Source: Neoechinorhynchus agilis (taxonomy: Eukaryota; Acanthocephala). From it: DNA of 64,000 nucleotides. Both the position numbers and the translations under genes were made by a program. The stretch covers positions 7,998,001-8,062,000 of the forward strand of contig CM121341.1 of assembly GCA_051530055.1 (NCBI GenBank), given 5' to 3'. The notes under the pieces are model-generated. The model had not been told where the DNA came from and searched no databases. It saw only the letters and a list, made by a program, of their open reading frames with translations. Numbering within the stretch: position 1 is the stretch's first letter; every line of letters begins with the position of its first letter. Below are positions 10,411 through 21,949 of this stretch, one piece after another.

Positions 10411-10679
10411 TTTTGCGACCTTCTGTCGATGATTGCAACGAATAGCTAGCGACCTGTGTATACTGAGGTTCGGCTAAAACATTTATTGGGTACTGCCCAG
10501 GAGTCTCTGAGACATTGATGGGATCTGGACGTCCTGAGTTCAGCTGCCCGTGTTGTAGATCACCTGGGTGAGGAACTGAGATTAGCGCTGATGTAAAATG
10601 ACTTACCCCTCGAATTCAAAACGGGTATTCGAAATGGAAGAGCCTGACCGGCGTAATTTGCGACAGTCGAGTATCATTA

Positions 10680-10860
10680 GCGCTCAAGGGGGCATATTTA
10701 CAAAGTCGTGATAAGATCCGCTTTACGGGGCTGAAACTTGGAACGCGACACGAGTCTGCAAATCAAACGCCTCGAAACGATCGAAATGTGTATGCTAAGA
10801 TGGATGGCAGGGGTTACCCAGCTGAAACCAAATATGTACGAGAACTTCACATTGTAAAAA
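10680..10860 (+). mobile_element. LINE reverse transcriptase thumb/C-terminal fragment
   Basis: The + strand translation shows YGAETWNA and, a short way on, LQIKRLETIEMCMLRWMAG. This is the well-known YGAETW...L...E...LRW.. arrangement after the palm domain of RTE/CR1-type LINE polymerases. The two halves are not in the same frame and there is no YxDD core, so it is a dead fragment. Its ends are not defined. Confidence 0.7.
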
Positions 10861-11252
10861 TTCGTAGATCACCCAGCATGGCACTGTCCGCGGTGTCTTC
10901 ATTTTCAAGAATCCTGCAAAGTAGAGAAACGTTGTAGAGGATATCCTTCGCGAAATAGAGGCAAATCGTGGATACTACAGAGAACTTGCATTGAACGTCT
11001 CCGACGCCAATTTATCATTGGAGGATTTAGTGCGGGTCTCCTTGTAGGCTTGGTTTCCTCTCTTTCGAAATATTTGGCGAACAATAAATTGATTTTTCAT
11101 TAGGGCGAGTATTCTTCACCACACAAATCAAAATTTGTCCATCCCGATTGATTTTCTCTGTCGATATGATTCTTACAACCCAGGCGCCCGTTCCCATGGT
11201 GATTACCCATAAAATGAAGTATTGCATCAAATAGCAGAAATATTTCGAAACG

Positions 11253-12371
11253 ATGAGCCACCGAAACAGCCGGGATCGATTGAACAACCGACGATCAAGT
11301 AGCCGAAGAACGGACTACACGGGAATATTGCGTATGAATGGTCTTGAGTTAGGCGATACAATCGGTGGTGGCTCATATGGAAAAGTAAAGTAGATTTTCT
11401 CCTTTGAGTGACCTGTCTAAGTACGTAAATTTTAGACTATGTTACGTCTCGAGAGATTCACGAGGGAGGGATTTATGGAAAGGCATGGAACAGAGAATGG
11501 CGTGCAAGATCATCGATAAATCAAAAGTCCCCATTAATTTCGTAGAAAAGTTTCTACCTCGAGAACTCGAAATTCTCGCCAATGTGCGACACAAAAATAT
11601 TGTCAAGGTATAGCTTTTTTTAGTGCAATTTTGTAAGCCGAATATTGAACAGCTTCACAAAATCCTTGAAATAGGCTCACGAGTTTACATTTTAACTGAG
11701 TTCATAAGTGGAAGTGATCTGCTAAAGTTTGTGAAAGTGAGTCTGCGATCGGCGATTATCATTCTTAGACCTATAATCTGATCCAAGAATACAGGATCCC
11801 TGACTGAATTAAACGCTAAGAATATCTACGGCCAAATCGTGGAGGCTATCGCTTATTTGCACCACAACCGCATTGTCCATAGAGATATAAAATGTGAGAA
11901 TATCTTAATCAATCACGATACGATGCAAGTAAAGGTTATTGATTTTGGATTTGCCCGATATACTTACGATGACGAGAATGATGCCGATGTGGATAGTATG
12001 ACTTATTGTGGATCTGCGGCTTATGCAGCGCCGGAGGTACTCAAAGGGACTCCTTATAAAATGCAAGCGTACGATGTTTGGTCCACGGGCATTGTATTGT
12101 TTGCCATGGTTCGTCCGAATATTTTTATTGTGCAAAAGAACTGTTAATTTTTAAATTTTAGCTTACAGGAAGCTTGCCGTTCGGAGAGAGAAATCCAAAA
12201 CAAATATTGGAAAAACAGAAACAAGGTCTTTATAGGGATGAAAGGATGAACAGAGGAGTGCTTACAGACAGTCTGCATCTTAGACGGCTTTTAGAAGGCG
12301 TTCTAGAACAACAACCCACGAAACGATTGACAATAGAGCAAGTAAAGTCACACCGATGGCTTTCCTCGTAG
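11253..12371 (+). CDS. Testis-specific serine/threonine kinase-like protein kinase (TSSK family)
   Basis: Five exons (11253-11389, 11436-11607, 11653-11736, 11788-12108, 12162-12371) joined by 45-55-nt introns give 307 residues, and every junction keeps phase. The kinase domain is complete: glycine loop GGGSYGKVK, VAIK-type lysine in MACKIIDK, catalytic loop IVHRDIKCENILI, magnesium loop DFGFARY, activation/P+1 segment YCGSAAYAAPEVLKG, then DVWSTGIVLFAM and a C-lobe arginine in QQPTKRLTIEQV with a final HRW. The CGSAAYAAPEVL signature and the short tail are typical of TSSKs, which are active in sperm formation in other animals. A basic, Ser/Arg-rich leader (residues 1-27) precedes the domain. 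A TAGCAG acceptor lies about 17 nt before the ATG. Donor GTTCGT after exon 4 is weak, so that boundary is the least sure. Confidence 0.88.
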
Positions 12372-13461
12372 AAATTAAATCCATCTTTTGTGTTATAAAT
12401 GAATCGAACTGTGTCCTTAGAGAGAAAATCTAATCAGATTACTCATTGATTTTTTAAATATTCATTCGAAAAATTCCTTAAGAAGCCGTCTGAAAGCTCG
12501 GAAATATAACATCATGCGGCTAGGAAATTTAGTAGTATTTTAAAAGATTTTCTTATAAGTGATAAAAAAATTTCCGCAGTCATATATAATTTATAGTTTC
12601 ATCAACGCTCCTATTCATCGGCGCTGGCCAAAATACTGGCCGCATTGCCCCGCTGCAACGCAATGCTTATTTTTTGGGCTAGGAACGACGTCGATCTTGG
12701 CTCTCCAGTCGCTGCGTAAATTCACGGAGAATGTTAAAAACCAATTAAATTTCTTTTATAAGTAATAAAACATGTCAAAATAAAATATTAAAATATTTTT
12801 TGCCCGAGATTGCACCTTTTTTCCCTAAAACTATAATGACAAACGTGATGTTGAGGGATAAAATCAAAATCTAGAGAGAATGAAATATAAAAAGTCTTGC
12901 CATGAAAAGCGAGAATCGCTGGATAACGTTGGCCTGTTGCAAGACAGTGTCGTTTTAAAATTTAAGATTCTGAACCATGGAGCAGTGTACGAGTTTAGAC
13001 ATTTAAATCGTTATCCGATATTTATGGACGACGATTACGCTCATTCAGTGAAGTTCAAATAGTTGCCAGTTAGTGCAATTCTTTTTTTCTTACTTTAAAA
13101 TGTATATTTAGAGGGGAAAAGATTTTGTAAATGTTAACCACTAAACCGCATGAATATTCTTGATCGAAATAAATTAATTAAAAGTGTATATCGCATGTCG
13201 AGCTTCTTAAATGTACTTTTGGCAAAGAAAATCATATTTTTCTTCCCCTAGATGTCGAAATTTGGTTAAAGCCTCACTAAAATCCTTTACTTAAAATAGA
13301 AATTACAGACTCATCTCGTAATTTGCACTTTGATTTCGATCAATTTCTCGCTCAGTTTATTTTCCTTTTTAGATATACAATCAAACCGATCTCTCAGAAT
13401 CAGAAAAGTGATTGAATCACTTAGATTCTCTCAAAAACATACGATTAAAAGTGTTTGTAGA
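12372..13461. other. Intergenic with one small ORF
   Basis: AT-rich spacer after the kinase. One ORF at 12880-13062 (+, 60 residues, starting MKYKKSCHEKRESLDNV) has a mixed, coding-like composition but no recognised domain. A short GC-richer patch at about 12605-12700 stands out; its translation is not recognisable. Nothing else supported. Confidence 0.35.
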
Positions 13462-13730
13462 GCATCAGTCCGGATCCTAAGATACCTCACGAAGAGGAAG
13501 TGGGATTCGTCAGTGAGTTTCGTATTCCCTTCAACGAGATATTTCGCCCGCTTTGGTTGTGAGTCATCGGCGATTGTGGATTTGAACGCTTTGATCACGG
13601 ATCAAATGGTTCAAAATCCACAGTGGCCGATGACTCATAATGAAAAGGGACGAAATAAATCGTTGAAGGGAATAAAAAACTCACTGATGAATCCCACTTC
13701 CTTTTGGGGAGGTATCTCAGGATCCGGAGG
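13462..13730. mobile_element. Head-to-head pair of SINE-like copies (foldback)
   Basis: The right half (about 13610-13730, +) reads GACTCATAATGAAAAGGGAC, then CTCACTGATGAATCCC and GGAGGTATCTCAGGATCCGG. It matches the body of the tRNA-derived repeats at 52.6-53.3 kb. The left half (about 13462-13590) is the inverse of the same sequence with more divergence. The axis lies near 13601, around TTTGATC/GATCAAA. The long ORF crossing this region (13330-13890) is a by-product of the repeat. Confidence 0.65.
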
Positions 13731-14746
13731 GATTCGTATAAACTCAGAATCGTGTTTTTTTTCGGGAATGATTGTGCTAAAAGGAAAAATCCGAATAGGC
13801 TATGTTCTAAGAACTTATTCAGATGACGTTCAATCCCTCAAAATCCGTCAATTGATTTTAATCAAGACTAAATTTAGTTTACGTGTTTGAGTCAAAGATA
13901 CTCTTATTCGTGTTAGTTCGGACAATTGTGTCACGTTGTGAGTTGATAGCTAGACTACTAAGATAAGAAGTGTTCCTCTCTCGTCCATTTATCGATCTTT
14001 TAATATTGAATAAGCGGAAAAGGTCATTTTTCGTTTGAGCTTGTTTCCAAAAAAAATTTGTTATATACAACAACACAGATAATGTAATCGTTACATTTAG
14101 CGCAAACTTTGTAGTTGTTTAAAATGTAATGTAATGAAAGCTTTTGTTTTTCTCAAACCCACATTATCTTTACGGAATGTAGAACATAAAGATTACAGCA
14201 AAAAAATTAGCCGTCTCCATCAGCTTCTTTTTTTCCATCAATATTGTGGACAGTAGTCGAGAACGAAACTATACTCTACAACTTAAGCGAAGAAGTGTCT
14301 GAAAAGTATCAAATCGACTTACAGCCTGGTTGGGCTGCATCGTAACCTACCGGCGTTATTGTTACCTTCGCAGTAATTCACTCCGCCGATATGTGAATCT
14401 CCGACAAAACATTCGTAAAATCGTTGGATCGTGTCTATATACCACAACGGATAATAGAGCGCTTTTAGAGATCTTTAGCTTTTAAAAGCGGCATTGTAGT
14501 ATGAATCAATATCCACTTTCTCACCATTAGCTAGTAATTTCTCATAGAATCGATGATAGAAACTTTTGGACCGTGAGTAGTGGTTTTTTCGGATGGAGAA
14601 AGTTCAAGCGAGTTTGATCAGTAGAGCTTAGCATAACGTCGAGTAATGATAGAAAGCTTCGAACATTATGCGCCTACGAGTGCTCACATGCCGACAATAT
14701 GAATTCCTTCTGATTCGGTTTCCTCGGTATCTCAGTTTTTATTCAG
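13731..14746. other. Intergenic and presumed promoter/5' region of the RhoGAP gene
   Basis: AT-rich, with no repeat or RNA gene seen. It ends in TTTTTATTCAG (to 14746) directly before the ATG of the RhoGAP gene, a strong splice acceptor. An upstream non-coding exon or a spliced leader could therefore be joined here. Confidence 0.45.
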
Positions 14747-16444
14747 ATGCCCAATAAACCACCATCTCCGACGATAGAAATACCCGCAACTCCTAATGAC
14801 CAAGCATTAAAAGAAGCCATTTTTGAACTACTGTCAACGCATTTCAAGAAATCACAACTCCATGCTGTTGAAATGCAACTGGCTCAATCGGACAATACTG
14901 ACGCTGAACAACGGACAAGATTAATGGGCATTTCCAATTTTAGATATCCGTTTCGCAGGCGAAATGCCAATGCTCTCAACAAACAAAACATAGATCCGAA
15001 TGCATTGTTCCGTTCAAATCTAAACCAACATCCAATGTCAAATGTTTATCATCCCATAAGTGGAGCAACTTTAACAATTCCTCAGTTCTTCGAGAAACTA
15101 TGCAACCGCTTATTGGTGGAGGTTCGTACCAAAGGGATTTTTCGTCTCGCTGGATCGACCGGCCGACAAAAGGCAATGATGGAAAATATCGCTCAACACA
15201 ACTATTCCTTCGGAAGCTGTAGCAGTCTTGATCTGGCATCAATCGCAAAACGTTTTATAAGGAATATCCCTGGAGGATTGATCCCAAGCACCATTAGGAT
15301 TTTAATGATGACTTGTGCTGATTTGAAAGCTGCGAAGAATGTGCCGCAAATACCTTTGTATGAACCAAAATTGGTTCCATCGGGTTCTGCGGATTTGACA
15401 ACCAGAATATGGGAACCGCGTTTATTTAATTATCAACAACCAATGTTCGTTGAAGGAAGATCAACAATGGAGAGTCAGCTTTTGTTATTGTGCCTACTTA
15501 TGCCGAAGTTGAATCGTGACTTGTTGATCTATTTATTAACGATTTTATTAGAGGTATCAAAAGCAAAGGAATGGAACGGAATGTCTTTCCCGAACATCAT
15601 GATTATTTTTGGACCAACTATATTTAATCCTGAATGCTCGGCACCGATAGACGTCCGTAATTGTGTGGAAAAACAATCGCGAATTTTGTCTGTGCTGTTT
15701 GCAAATATTGATAAAATAGGGAAAACTATACCGTCCCTTGAAGAAAAACTAAAGGAAATCAAACAACGTAAAGTGGATACCGACCATAAGTCGTCTCGTG
15801 TGCTCCGTGCAATGATGTCGAACATCGCAAATGGTTTTAAAGGTTCGAGCCATCGTTCTCATTCCACAACCACACAGAAACGAACGCCTTTTCATTTAAA
15901 ATCCAAGAACGCTACTAACTCGTCCCAATGGTCAAGTCTAAGAATAAGAAAGGATTCAACTCCCTTTAAGGGCAAAAGAATGAACGATGATGAATGCATT
16001 TCAATTCAAAAAGAAGGTACAAATGAAAACATATTGACATTGGGATGTTTTGTTGATCCTCGAATTGTGGATAATGAAAAAAGTAAATCAAAAGTACTTG
16101 TAAAAACACAAACAACCAAAACCACGACTGTTCGAATTCAAACTTCCATCATCGACGACAATTACCAAGAAGTTCCAACTGAAGGACAAATAGAACTCAG
16201 AAGTGATGGACCCTCGATATTAAGCCCAAACGGCAAATTACCTCGCCTTTCTCACAGGAGACGTCTTTTCGGATCGGCAATATCTCGTCGAGGAACCGGC
16301 CGTCTATATACTACCCAATTTAATGAACTAAATGGTGAAAATAGAGATGGTCGTAGGTATGGCCGTTTAAGTACGATGAGGCAAGGACGCACAAGGTGGA
16401 GAATTTATAAAGGAACGCGCAGGATTGCGAACAGAATGAAATGA
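14747..16444 (+). CDS. RhoGAP domain protein
   Basis: An intronless 565-residue ORF. The RhoGAP domain spans about residues 100-330. It has TIPQFFEKLCNRLL, the arginine-finger segment KGIFRLAGSTGRQKAM, the hydrophobic core LDLASIAKRFIRNIPGGLIP and the later helix MSFPNIMIIFGPTIFNP, which matches the N-bearing segment of the fold. The family is known to stimulate GTP hydrolysis by Rho/Rac/Cdc42 GTPases. The order and short N-terminus recall ARHGAP19/ARHGAP11-type proteins, but I cannot fix the subfamily. The C-terminal half is basic and Ser/Thr-rich and ends in Arg-rich repeats (RRRLFGSAISRRG), probably disordered. The start is firm: a TTTTTATTCAG acceptor abuts the ATG. GG replaces the usual acidic pair after IP in the LPEPL-type motif. 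Confidence 0.88.
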   Translation: MPNKPPSPTIEIPATPNDQALKEAIFELLSTHFKKSQLHAVEMQLAQSDNTDAEQRTRLMGISNFRYPFRRRNANALNKQNIDPNALFRSNLNQHPMSNVYHPISGATLTIPQFFEKLCNRLLVEVRTKGIFRLAGSTGRQKAMMENIAQHNYSFGSCSSLDLASIAKRFIRNIPGGLIPSTIRILMMTCADLKAAKNVPQIPLYEPKLVPSGSADLTTRIWEPRLFNYQQPMFVEGRSTMESQLLLLCLLMPKLNRDLLIYLLTILLEVSKAKEWNGMSFPNIMIIFGPTIFNPECSAPIDVRNCVEKQSRILSVLFANIDKIGKTIPSLEEKLKEIKQRKVDTDHKSSRVLRAMMSNIANGFKGSSHRSHSTTTQKRTPFHLKSKNATNSSQWSSLRIRKDSTPFKGKRMNDDECISIQKEGTNENILTLGCFVDPRIVDNEKSKSKVLVKTQTTKTTTVRIQTSIIDDNYQEVPTEGQIELRSDGPSILSPNGKLPRLSHRRRLFGSAISRRGTGRLYTTQFNELNGENRDGRRYGRLSTMRQGRTRWRIYKGTRRIANRMK

Positions 16445-16560
16445 TCCATCAAAATACATTGTTAAAATGTAGCTAAGATTAAGGAAACATAGTGTTCAAC
16501 CAGTCTTAAAAATAATTTGTGGTAAAACTTAATGAACACAATGGTTTGTCTGGAAAGAAA

Positions 16561-19500
16561 ATGAGGTTCTGATTAGAGAAAATAGCAAATTATTGCTTAA
16601 AAAATTAATTATGGATTAAAATGATTGTTATTCAATACACCAAGCTCTATCGCGTCTTGTAGAATCGAATTTATGTCGAAAATTGGTATTAAAATCATAT
16701 CAGTCAAAGTCACAGCGACTAGAAAAACTAACTTTTCCAATAATTCACTTTCAAACCCGTCGATAAAGTTCCTTTTTTATTATTAGTTCAATCAATCACA
16801 TAAGAAAATGAGGTTCTGATTAGAGAAAATAGCAAATTATTGCTTAAAAAATTAATTATGGATTAAAATGATTGTTATTCAATACACCAAGCTCTATCGC
16901 GTCTTGTAGAATCGAATTTATGTCGGAAATCGGTATTAAAATCATATCAGTCAAAGTCACAGCGACTAGAAAAACTAACTTTTCCAATAATTCACTTTCA
17001 AACCCGTCGGTAAAGTTCCTTTTTATTATTAGTTCAATCAATCACATAAGAAAATGAGGTTCTGATTAGAGAAAATAGCAAATTATTGCTTAAAAAATTA
17101 ATTATGGATTAAAATGATTGTTATTCAATACACCAAGCTCTATCGCGTCTTGTAGAATCGAATTTATGTCGGAAATCGGTATTAAAATCATATCAGTCAA
17201 AGTCACAGCGACTAGAAAAACTAACTTTTCCAATAATTCACTTTCAAACCCGTCGGTAAAGTTCCTTTTTTATTATTAGTTCAATCAATCACATAAGAAA
17301 ATGAGGTTCTGATTAGAGAAAATAGCAAATTATTGCTTAAAAAATTAATTATGGATTAAAATGATTGTTATTCAATACACCAAGCTCTATCGCGTCTTGT
17401 AGAATCGAATTTATGTCGGAAATCGGTATTAAAATCATATCAGTCAAAGTCACAGCGACTAGAAAAACTAACTTTTCCAATAATTCACTTTCAAACCCGT
17501 CGGTAAAGTTCCTTTTTATTATTAGTTCAATCAATCACATAAGAAAATGAGGTTCTGATTAGAGAAAATAGCAAATTATTGCTTAAAAAATTAATTATGG
17601 ATTAAAATGATTGTTATTCAATACACCAAGCTCTATCGCGTCTTGTAGAATCGAATTTATGTCGGAAATCGGTATTAAAATCATATCAGTCAAAGTCACA
17701 GCGACTAGAAAAACTAACTTTTCCAATAATTCACTTTCAAACCCGTCGGTAAAGTTCCTTTTTTATTATTAGTTCAATCAATCACATAAGAAAATGAGGT
17801 TCTGATTAGAGAAAATAGCAAATTATTGCTTAAAAAATTAATTATGGATTAAAATGATTGTTATTCAATACACCAAGCTCTATCGCGTCTTGTAGAATCG
17901 AATTTATGTCGGAAATCGGTATTAAAATCATATCAGTCAAAGTCACAGCGACTAGAAAAACTAACTTTTCCAATAATTCACTTTCAAACCCGTCGGTAAA
18001 GTTCCTTTTTTATTATTAGTTCAATCAATCACATAAGAAAATGAGGTTCTGATTAGAGAAAATAGCAAATTATTGCTTAAAAAATTAATTATGGATTAAA
18101 ATGATTGTTATTCAATACACCAAGCTCTATCGCGTCTTGTAGAATCGAATTTATGTCGGAAATCGGTATTAAAATCATATCAGTCAAAGTCACAGCGACT
18201 AGAAAAACTAACTTTTCCAATAATTCACTTTCAAACCCGTCGGTAAAGTTCCTTTTTTATTACTAGTTCAATCAATCACATAAGAAAATGAGGTTCTGAT
18301 TAGAGAAAATAGCAAATTATTGCTTAAAAAATTAATTATGGATTAAAATGATTGTTATTCAATACACCAAGCTCTATCGCGTCTTGTAGAATCGAATTTA
18401 TGTCGGAAATCGGTATTAAAATCATATCAGTCAAAGTCACAGCGACTAGAAAAACTAACTTTTCCAATAATTCACTTTCAAACCCGTCGATAAAGTTCTT
18501 TTTTATTATTAGTTCAATCAATCACATAAGAAAATGAGGTTCTGATTAGAGAAAATAGCAAATTATTGCTTAAAAAATTAATTATGGATTAAAATGATTG
18601 TTATTCAATACACCAAGCTCTATCGCGTCTTGTAGAATCGAATTTATGTCGGAAATCGGTATTAAAATCATATCAGTCAAAGTCACAGCGACTAGAAAAA
18701 CTAACTTTTCCAATAATTCACTTTCAAACCCGTCGGTAAAGTTCCTTTTTTATTATTAGTTCAATCAATCACATAAGAAAATGAGGTTCTGATTAGAGAA
18801 AATAGCAAATTATTGCTTAAAAAATTAATTATGGATTAAAATGATTGTTATTCAATACACCAAGCTCTATCGCGTCTTGTAGAATCGAATTTATGTCGGA
18901 AATCGGTATTAAAATCATATCAGTCAAAGTCACAGCGACTAGAAAAACTAACTTTTCCAATAATTCACTTTCAAACCCGTCGGTAAAGTTCCTTTTTATT
19001 ATTAGTTCAATCAATCACATAAGAAAATGAGGTTCTGATTAGAGAAAATAGCAAATTATTGCTTAAAAAATTAATTATGGATTAAAATGATTGTTATTCA
19101 ATACACCAAGCTCTATCGCGTCTTGTAGAATCGAATTTATGTCGGAAATCGGTATTAAAATCATATCAGTCAAAGTCACAGCGACTAGAAAAACTAACTT
19201 TTCCAATAATTCACTTTCAAACCCGTCGGTAAAGTTCCTTTTTTATTATTAGTTCAATCAATCACATAAGAAAATGAGGTTCTGATTAGAGAAAATAGCA
19301 AATTATTGCTTAAAAAATTAATTATGGATTAAAATGATTGTTATTCAATACACCAAGCTCTATCGCGTCTTGTAGAATCGAATTTATGTCGGAAATCGGT
19401 ATTAAAATCATATCAGTCAAAGTCACAGCGACTAGAAAAACTAACTTTTCCAATAATTCACTTTCAAACCCGTCGGTAAACCTTTTTTATTATTAGTTCA

Positions 19501-19757
19501 ATCAATCACATAAGAAAATGAGGTTCTGATTAGAGAAAATAGCAAATTATTGCTTAAAAAATTAATTATGGATTAAAATGATTGTTATTCAATACACCAA
19601 GCTCTATCGCGTCTTGTAGAATCGAATTTATGTCGGAAATCGGTATTAAAATCATATCAGTCAAAGTCACAGCGACTAGAAAAACTAACTTTTCCAATAA
19701 TTCACTTTCAAACCCGTCGGTAAAGTTCCTTTTTTATTATTAGTTCAATCAATCACA
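16561..19757. repeat. Tandem satellite, 13 copies of a 246/247-bp unit
   Basis: Copies begin with ATGAGGTTCTGATTAGAG at 16561, 16808, 17054, 17301, 17547, 17794, 18041, 18288, 18534, 18781, 19027, 19274 and 19518. Divergence between units is very low. The main length difference is five versus six T in a T-run, so unit lengths mostly alternate 247/246. Some units hold a 61-codon ORF on each strand, but every unit has stops in all frames and no array-long reading frame exists. The array starts about 120 bp after the RhoGAP stop. Confidence 0.97.
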
Positions 19758-20196
19758 TTTTATATCACTTTTTATTGATTTAAAAAAGTATTCATAGTAA
19801 ATTGATATGTGAGAGTAGGTATTAGTAGCCCAATAAATTATTTTTATTAAAGACGTTTCTAAATTCATCGAATCCCTTTTTTAATAATTAACAAACTGAT
19901 GATGAATACAACAAAAAAATTCTTTACCAAATAAATATTCATTCGAATCAATGTAATCGTGGAAATTATCGATCGATTGTAGATATTAAGTTATAGGAAA
20001 TTTAAGAATAATTTGGACACAATGCTGATTATCAAAGAAAGTTCGATACGTTAATATTAAACGTCTTAATTAATTAGCCAAACATAAACTGCCTCAGCGG
20101 TTTTCTTTACTATGATTGGATGTAATTTTATTACTACTAAATAAGTATGCAGTAAGTTCCGTGTATAGCTTTTACGTCTCAAAAATAATCCATCCA

Positions 20197-20622
20197 ATGT
20201 TTTCCATCGAACGTCTTTTGAGTGATGAAAAGAAATCGAGCGAAAAAGTATCCAATGAGCCAATTAAAAGCATTGATAGGTTGCAAGAGAATCGAAAACC
20301 GAAGAACAAAGAAAAGAAAGTTCGGAATAAATTAAATCATGAGCAAAAGCAAATCCTTATTATGTTGTACGGGATTAATAAATATCCAGATGAAAATTGT
20401 CTTAAAGGATACTCAACTGCGTTAAATTTAAGCATCAATGTTGTCAAAATATGGTTTCAAAATAGAAGAACGCGTGAGCGTAGGAGACTTGGATCATCAT
20501 TTAAAAGACAAGATTTTGTACCAACACAGATAAATGCAAATCAAATTATGACATTTTCATTATTTCCCCATGCGTACAACGCAGTGTTGTATCCCGGAAA
20601 CTATTGGTATTTTCCATTTTAA
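20197..20622 (+). CDS. Small homeodomain protein with N-terminal eh1-like motif
   Basis: From ATG 20197 the ORF encodes 141 residues. It opens with MFSIERLLSDEK, an engrailed-homology-1 (eh1) repressor-type motif (FSIxxLL) placed at the very N-terminus, as in goosecoid/Hesx-like proteins. A divergent homeodomain follows at about residues 46-106: basic N-terminal arm KKVRNKLN, helix 1-2 region around MLYGINKYPDENC, and recognition helix NVVKIWFQNRRTRERRR, with Gln at homeodomain position 50. A short aromatic tail (NAVLYPGNYWYFPF) closes the protein. eh1 motifs recruit Groucho/TLE co-repressors, so a transcriptional repressor is inferred. The frame is open 27 codons upstream, but ATG 20197 places eh1 at the start as in relatives. 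It is isolated between two satellites. Class not settled (paired-like or NK-like). Confidence 0.82.
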   Translation: MFSIERLLSDEKKSSEKVSNEPIKSIDRLQENRKPKNKEKKVRNKLNHEQKQILIMLYGINKYPDENCLKGYSTALNLSINVVKIWFQNRRTRERRRLGSSFKRQDFVPTQINANQIMTFSLFPHAYNAVLYPGNYWYFPF

Positions 20623-20837
20623 GTGTACCAGGAAAGCAAAATCACCTCAAGTCGTACTTTGGAGGACCCAAAAATATGGAGATTTTGGAAGAAGCTTAAT
20701 TTGAAATTGTAAAAAACTAATTAGAGTTTTCTCATTTCTACATAAACATTCGCAAAGTGAAGCCGTAAAAAAGCAAACAATAAAGTATCATAAATTGTTT
20801 TGATCATCACAGCGTGCGATTCGAGTAGGCTTATTAA

Positions 20838-21665
20838 AATATGTTTTTTGTAAAAGAAATATCGTTGTTGATATTATAATTTTTTTGAAGTTTAGAATTA
20901 CTTTTTAAATATTCAAACGCTGGATTATGTTCACCGATATTCAATATCTATTCTCGATTTCGATTTATACGACTTCGATGTCGAGAAAAGACGAGTTCAA
21001 ATCGTTTTCTCTCTAAGAATTATGTAATTAAAATCTTAGAGTTCTCTTTTTGCAAATATGTTTTTTGTAAAAGAAATATCGTTGTTGAAATTATAATTTT
21101 TTTGAAGTTTAGAATTAATTTTTAAATATTAAAACGCTGGATTATGTTCACCGGTATTCAATATCTATTCTCGATTTCGATTTATACGACTTCGATGTCG
21201 AGAAAAGACGAGTTCAAATCGTTTTCTCTCTAAGAATTATGTAATTAAAATCTTAGAGTTCTCTTTTTGCAAATATGTTTTTTGTAAAAGAAATATCGTT
21301 GTTGAAATTATAATTTTTTTTGAAGTTTAGAATTAATTTTTAAATATTAAAACGCTGGATTATGTTCACCGGTATTCAATATCTATTCTCGATTTCGATT
21401 TATACGACTTCGATGTCGAGAAAAGACGAGTACAAATCGTTTTCTCTCTAAGAATTATGTAATTAAAATCTTAGAGTTCTCTTTTTGCAAATATGTTTTT
21501 TGTAAAAGAAATATCGTTGTTGAAATTATAATTTTTTTTGAAGTTTAAAATTAATTTTTAAATATTCAAACGCTGGATTATGTTCACCGGTATTCAATAT
21601 CTATTCTCGATTTCGATTTATACGACTTCGATGTCGAGAAAAGACGAGTACAAATCGTTTTCTTA
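20838..21665. repeat. Tandem repeat, four copies of about 217 bp
   Basis: Units start AAATATGTTTTTTGTAAAAG with the internal ATG at 20841, 21058, 21275 and 21493. Each contains GATTTCGATTTATACGACTT and a GTCGAGAAAAGACGAG segment. The copies are nearly identical apart from length changes in T-runs; the fourth stops short at about 21663. The array begins about 215 bp after the homeobox stop. Non-coding. Confidence 0.95.
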
Positions 21666-21949
21666 GTTTGGTAAGTGTTGAATGCGTTTATAGTTTACTT
21701 TTGTGTGTTTTCCAATTAAAGCAAAAGCGAATTCAAATCAATTTAAAAAACTATGGTCCTTGGGCGGCATAATAAACGTACAAAGAAACATAGAATCATT
21801 AAATGAATGGTCCAAAATCTCGATTTTGTTTATGTTATACAGAAAATTTATTCTGCCATAGCGTTTAAATCAATCACAAACAAACTTATTTACCCTGCAT
21901 AATTCAGCTTTGGCTCTTAGTTATTTGCTTTCAATGTCAACCCATGAAT

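Noticed and set aside
13330-13890. 186-aa + strand protein
   Set aside because: The frame runs through an inverted SINE-like pair; its composition changes at the repeat axis and no domain is present.
16856-19030. 61-aa ORFs on both strands of the 246-bp array as a gene family
   Set aside because: They appear only in the units with a five-T run, are mutually antisense and carry no motif.
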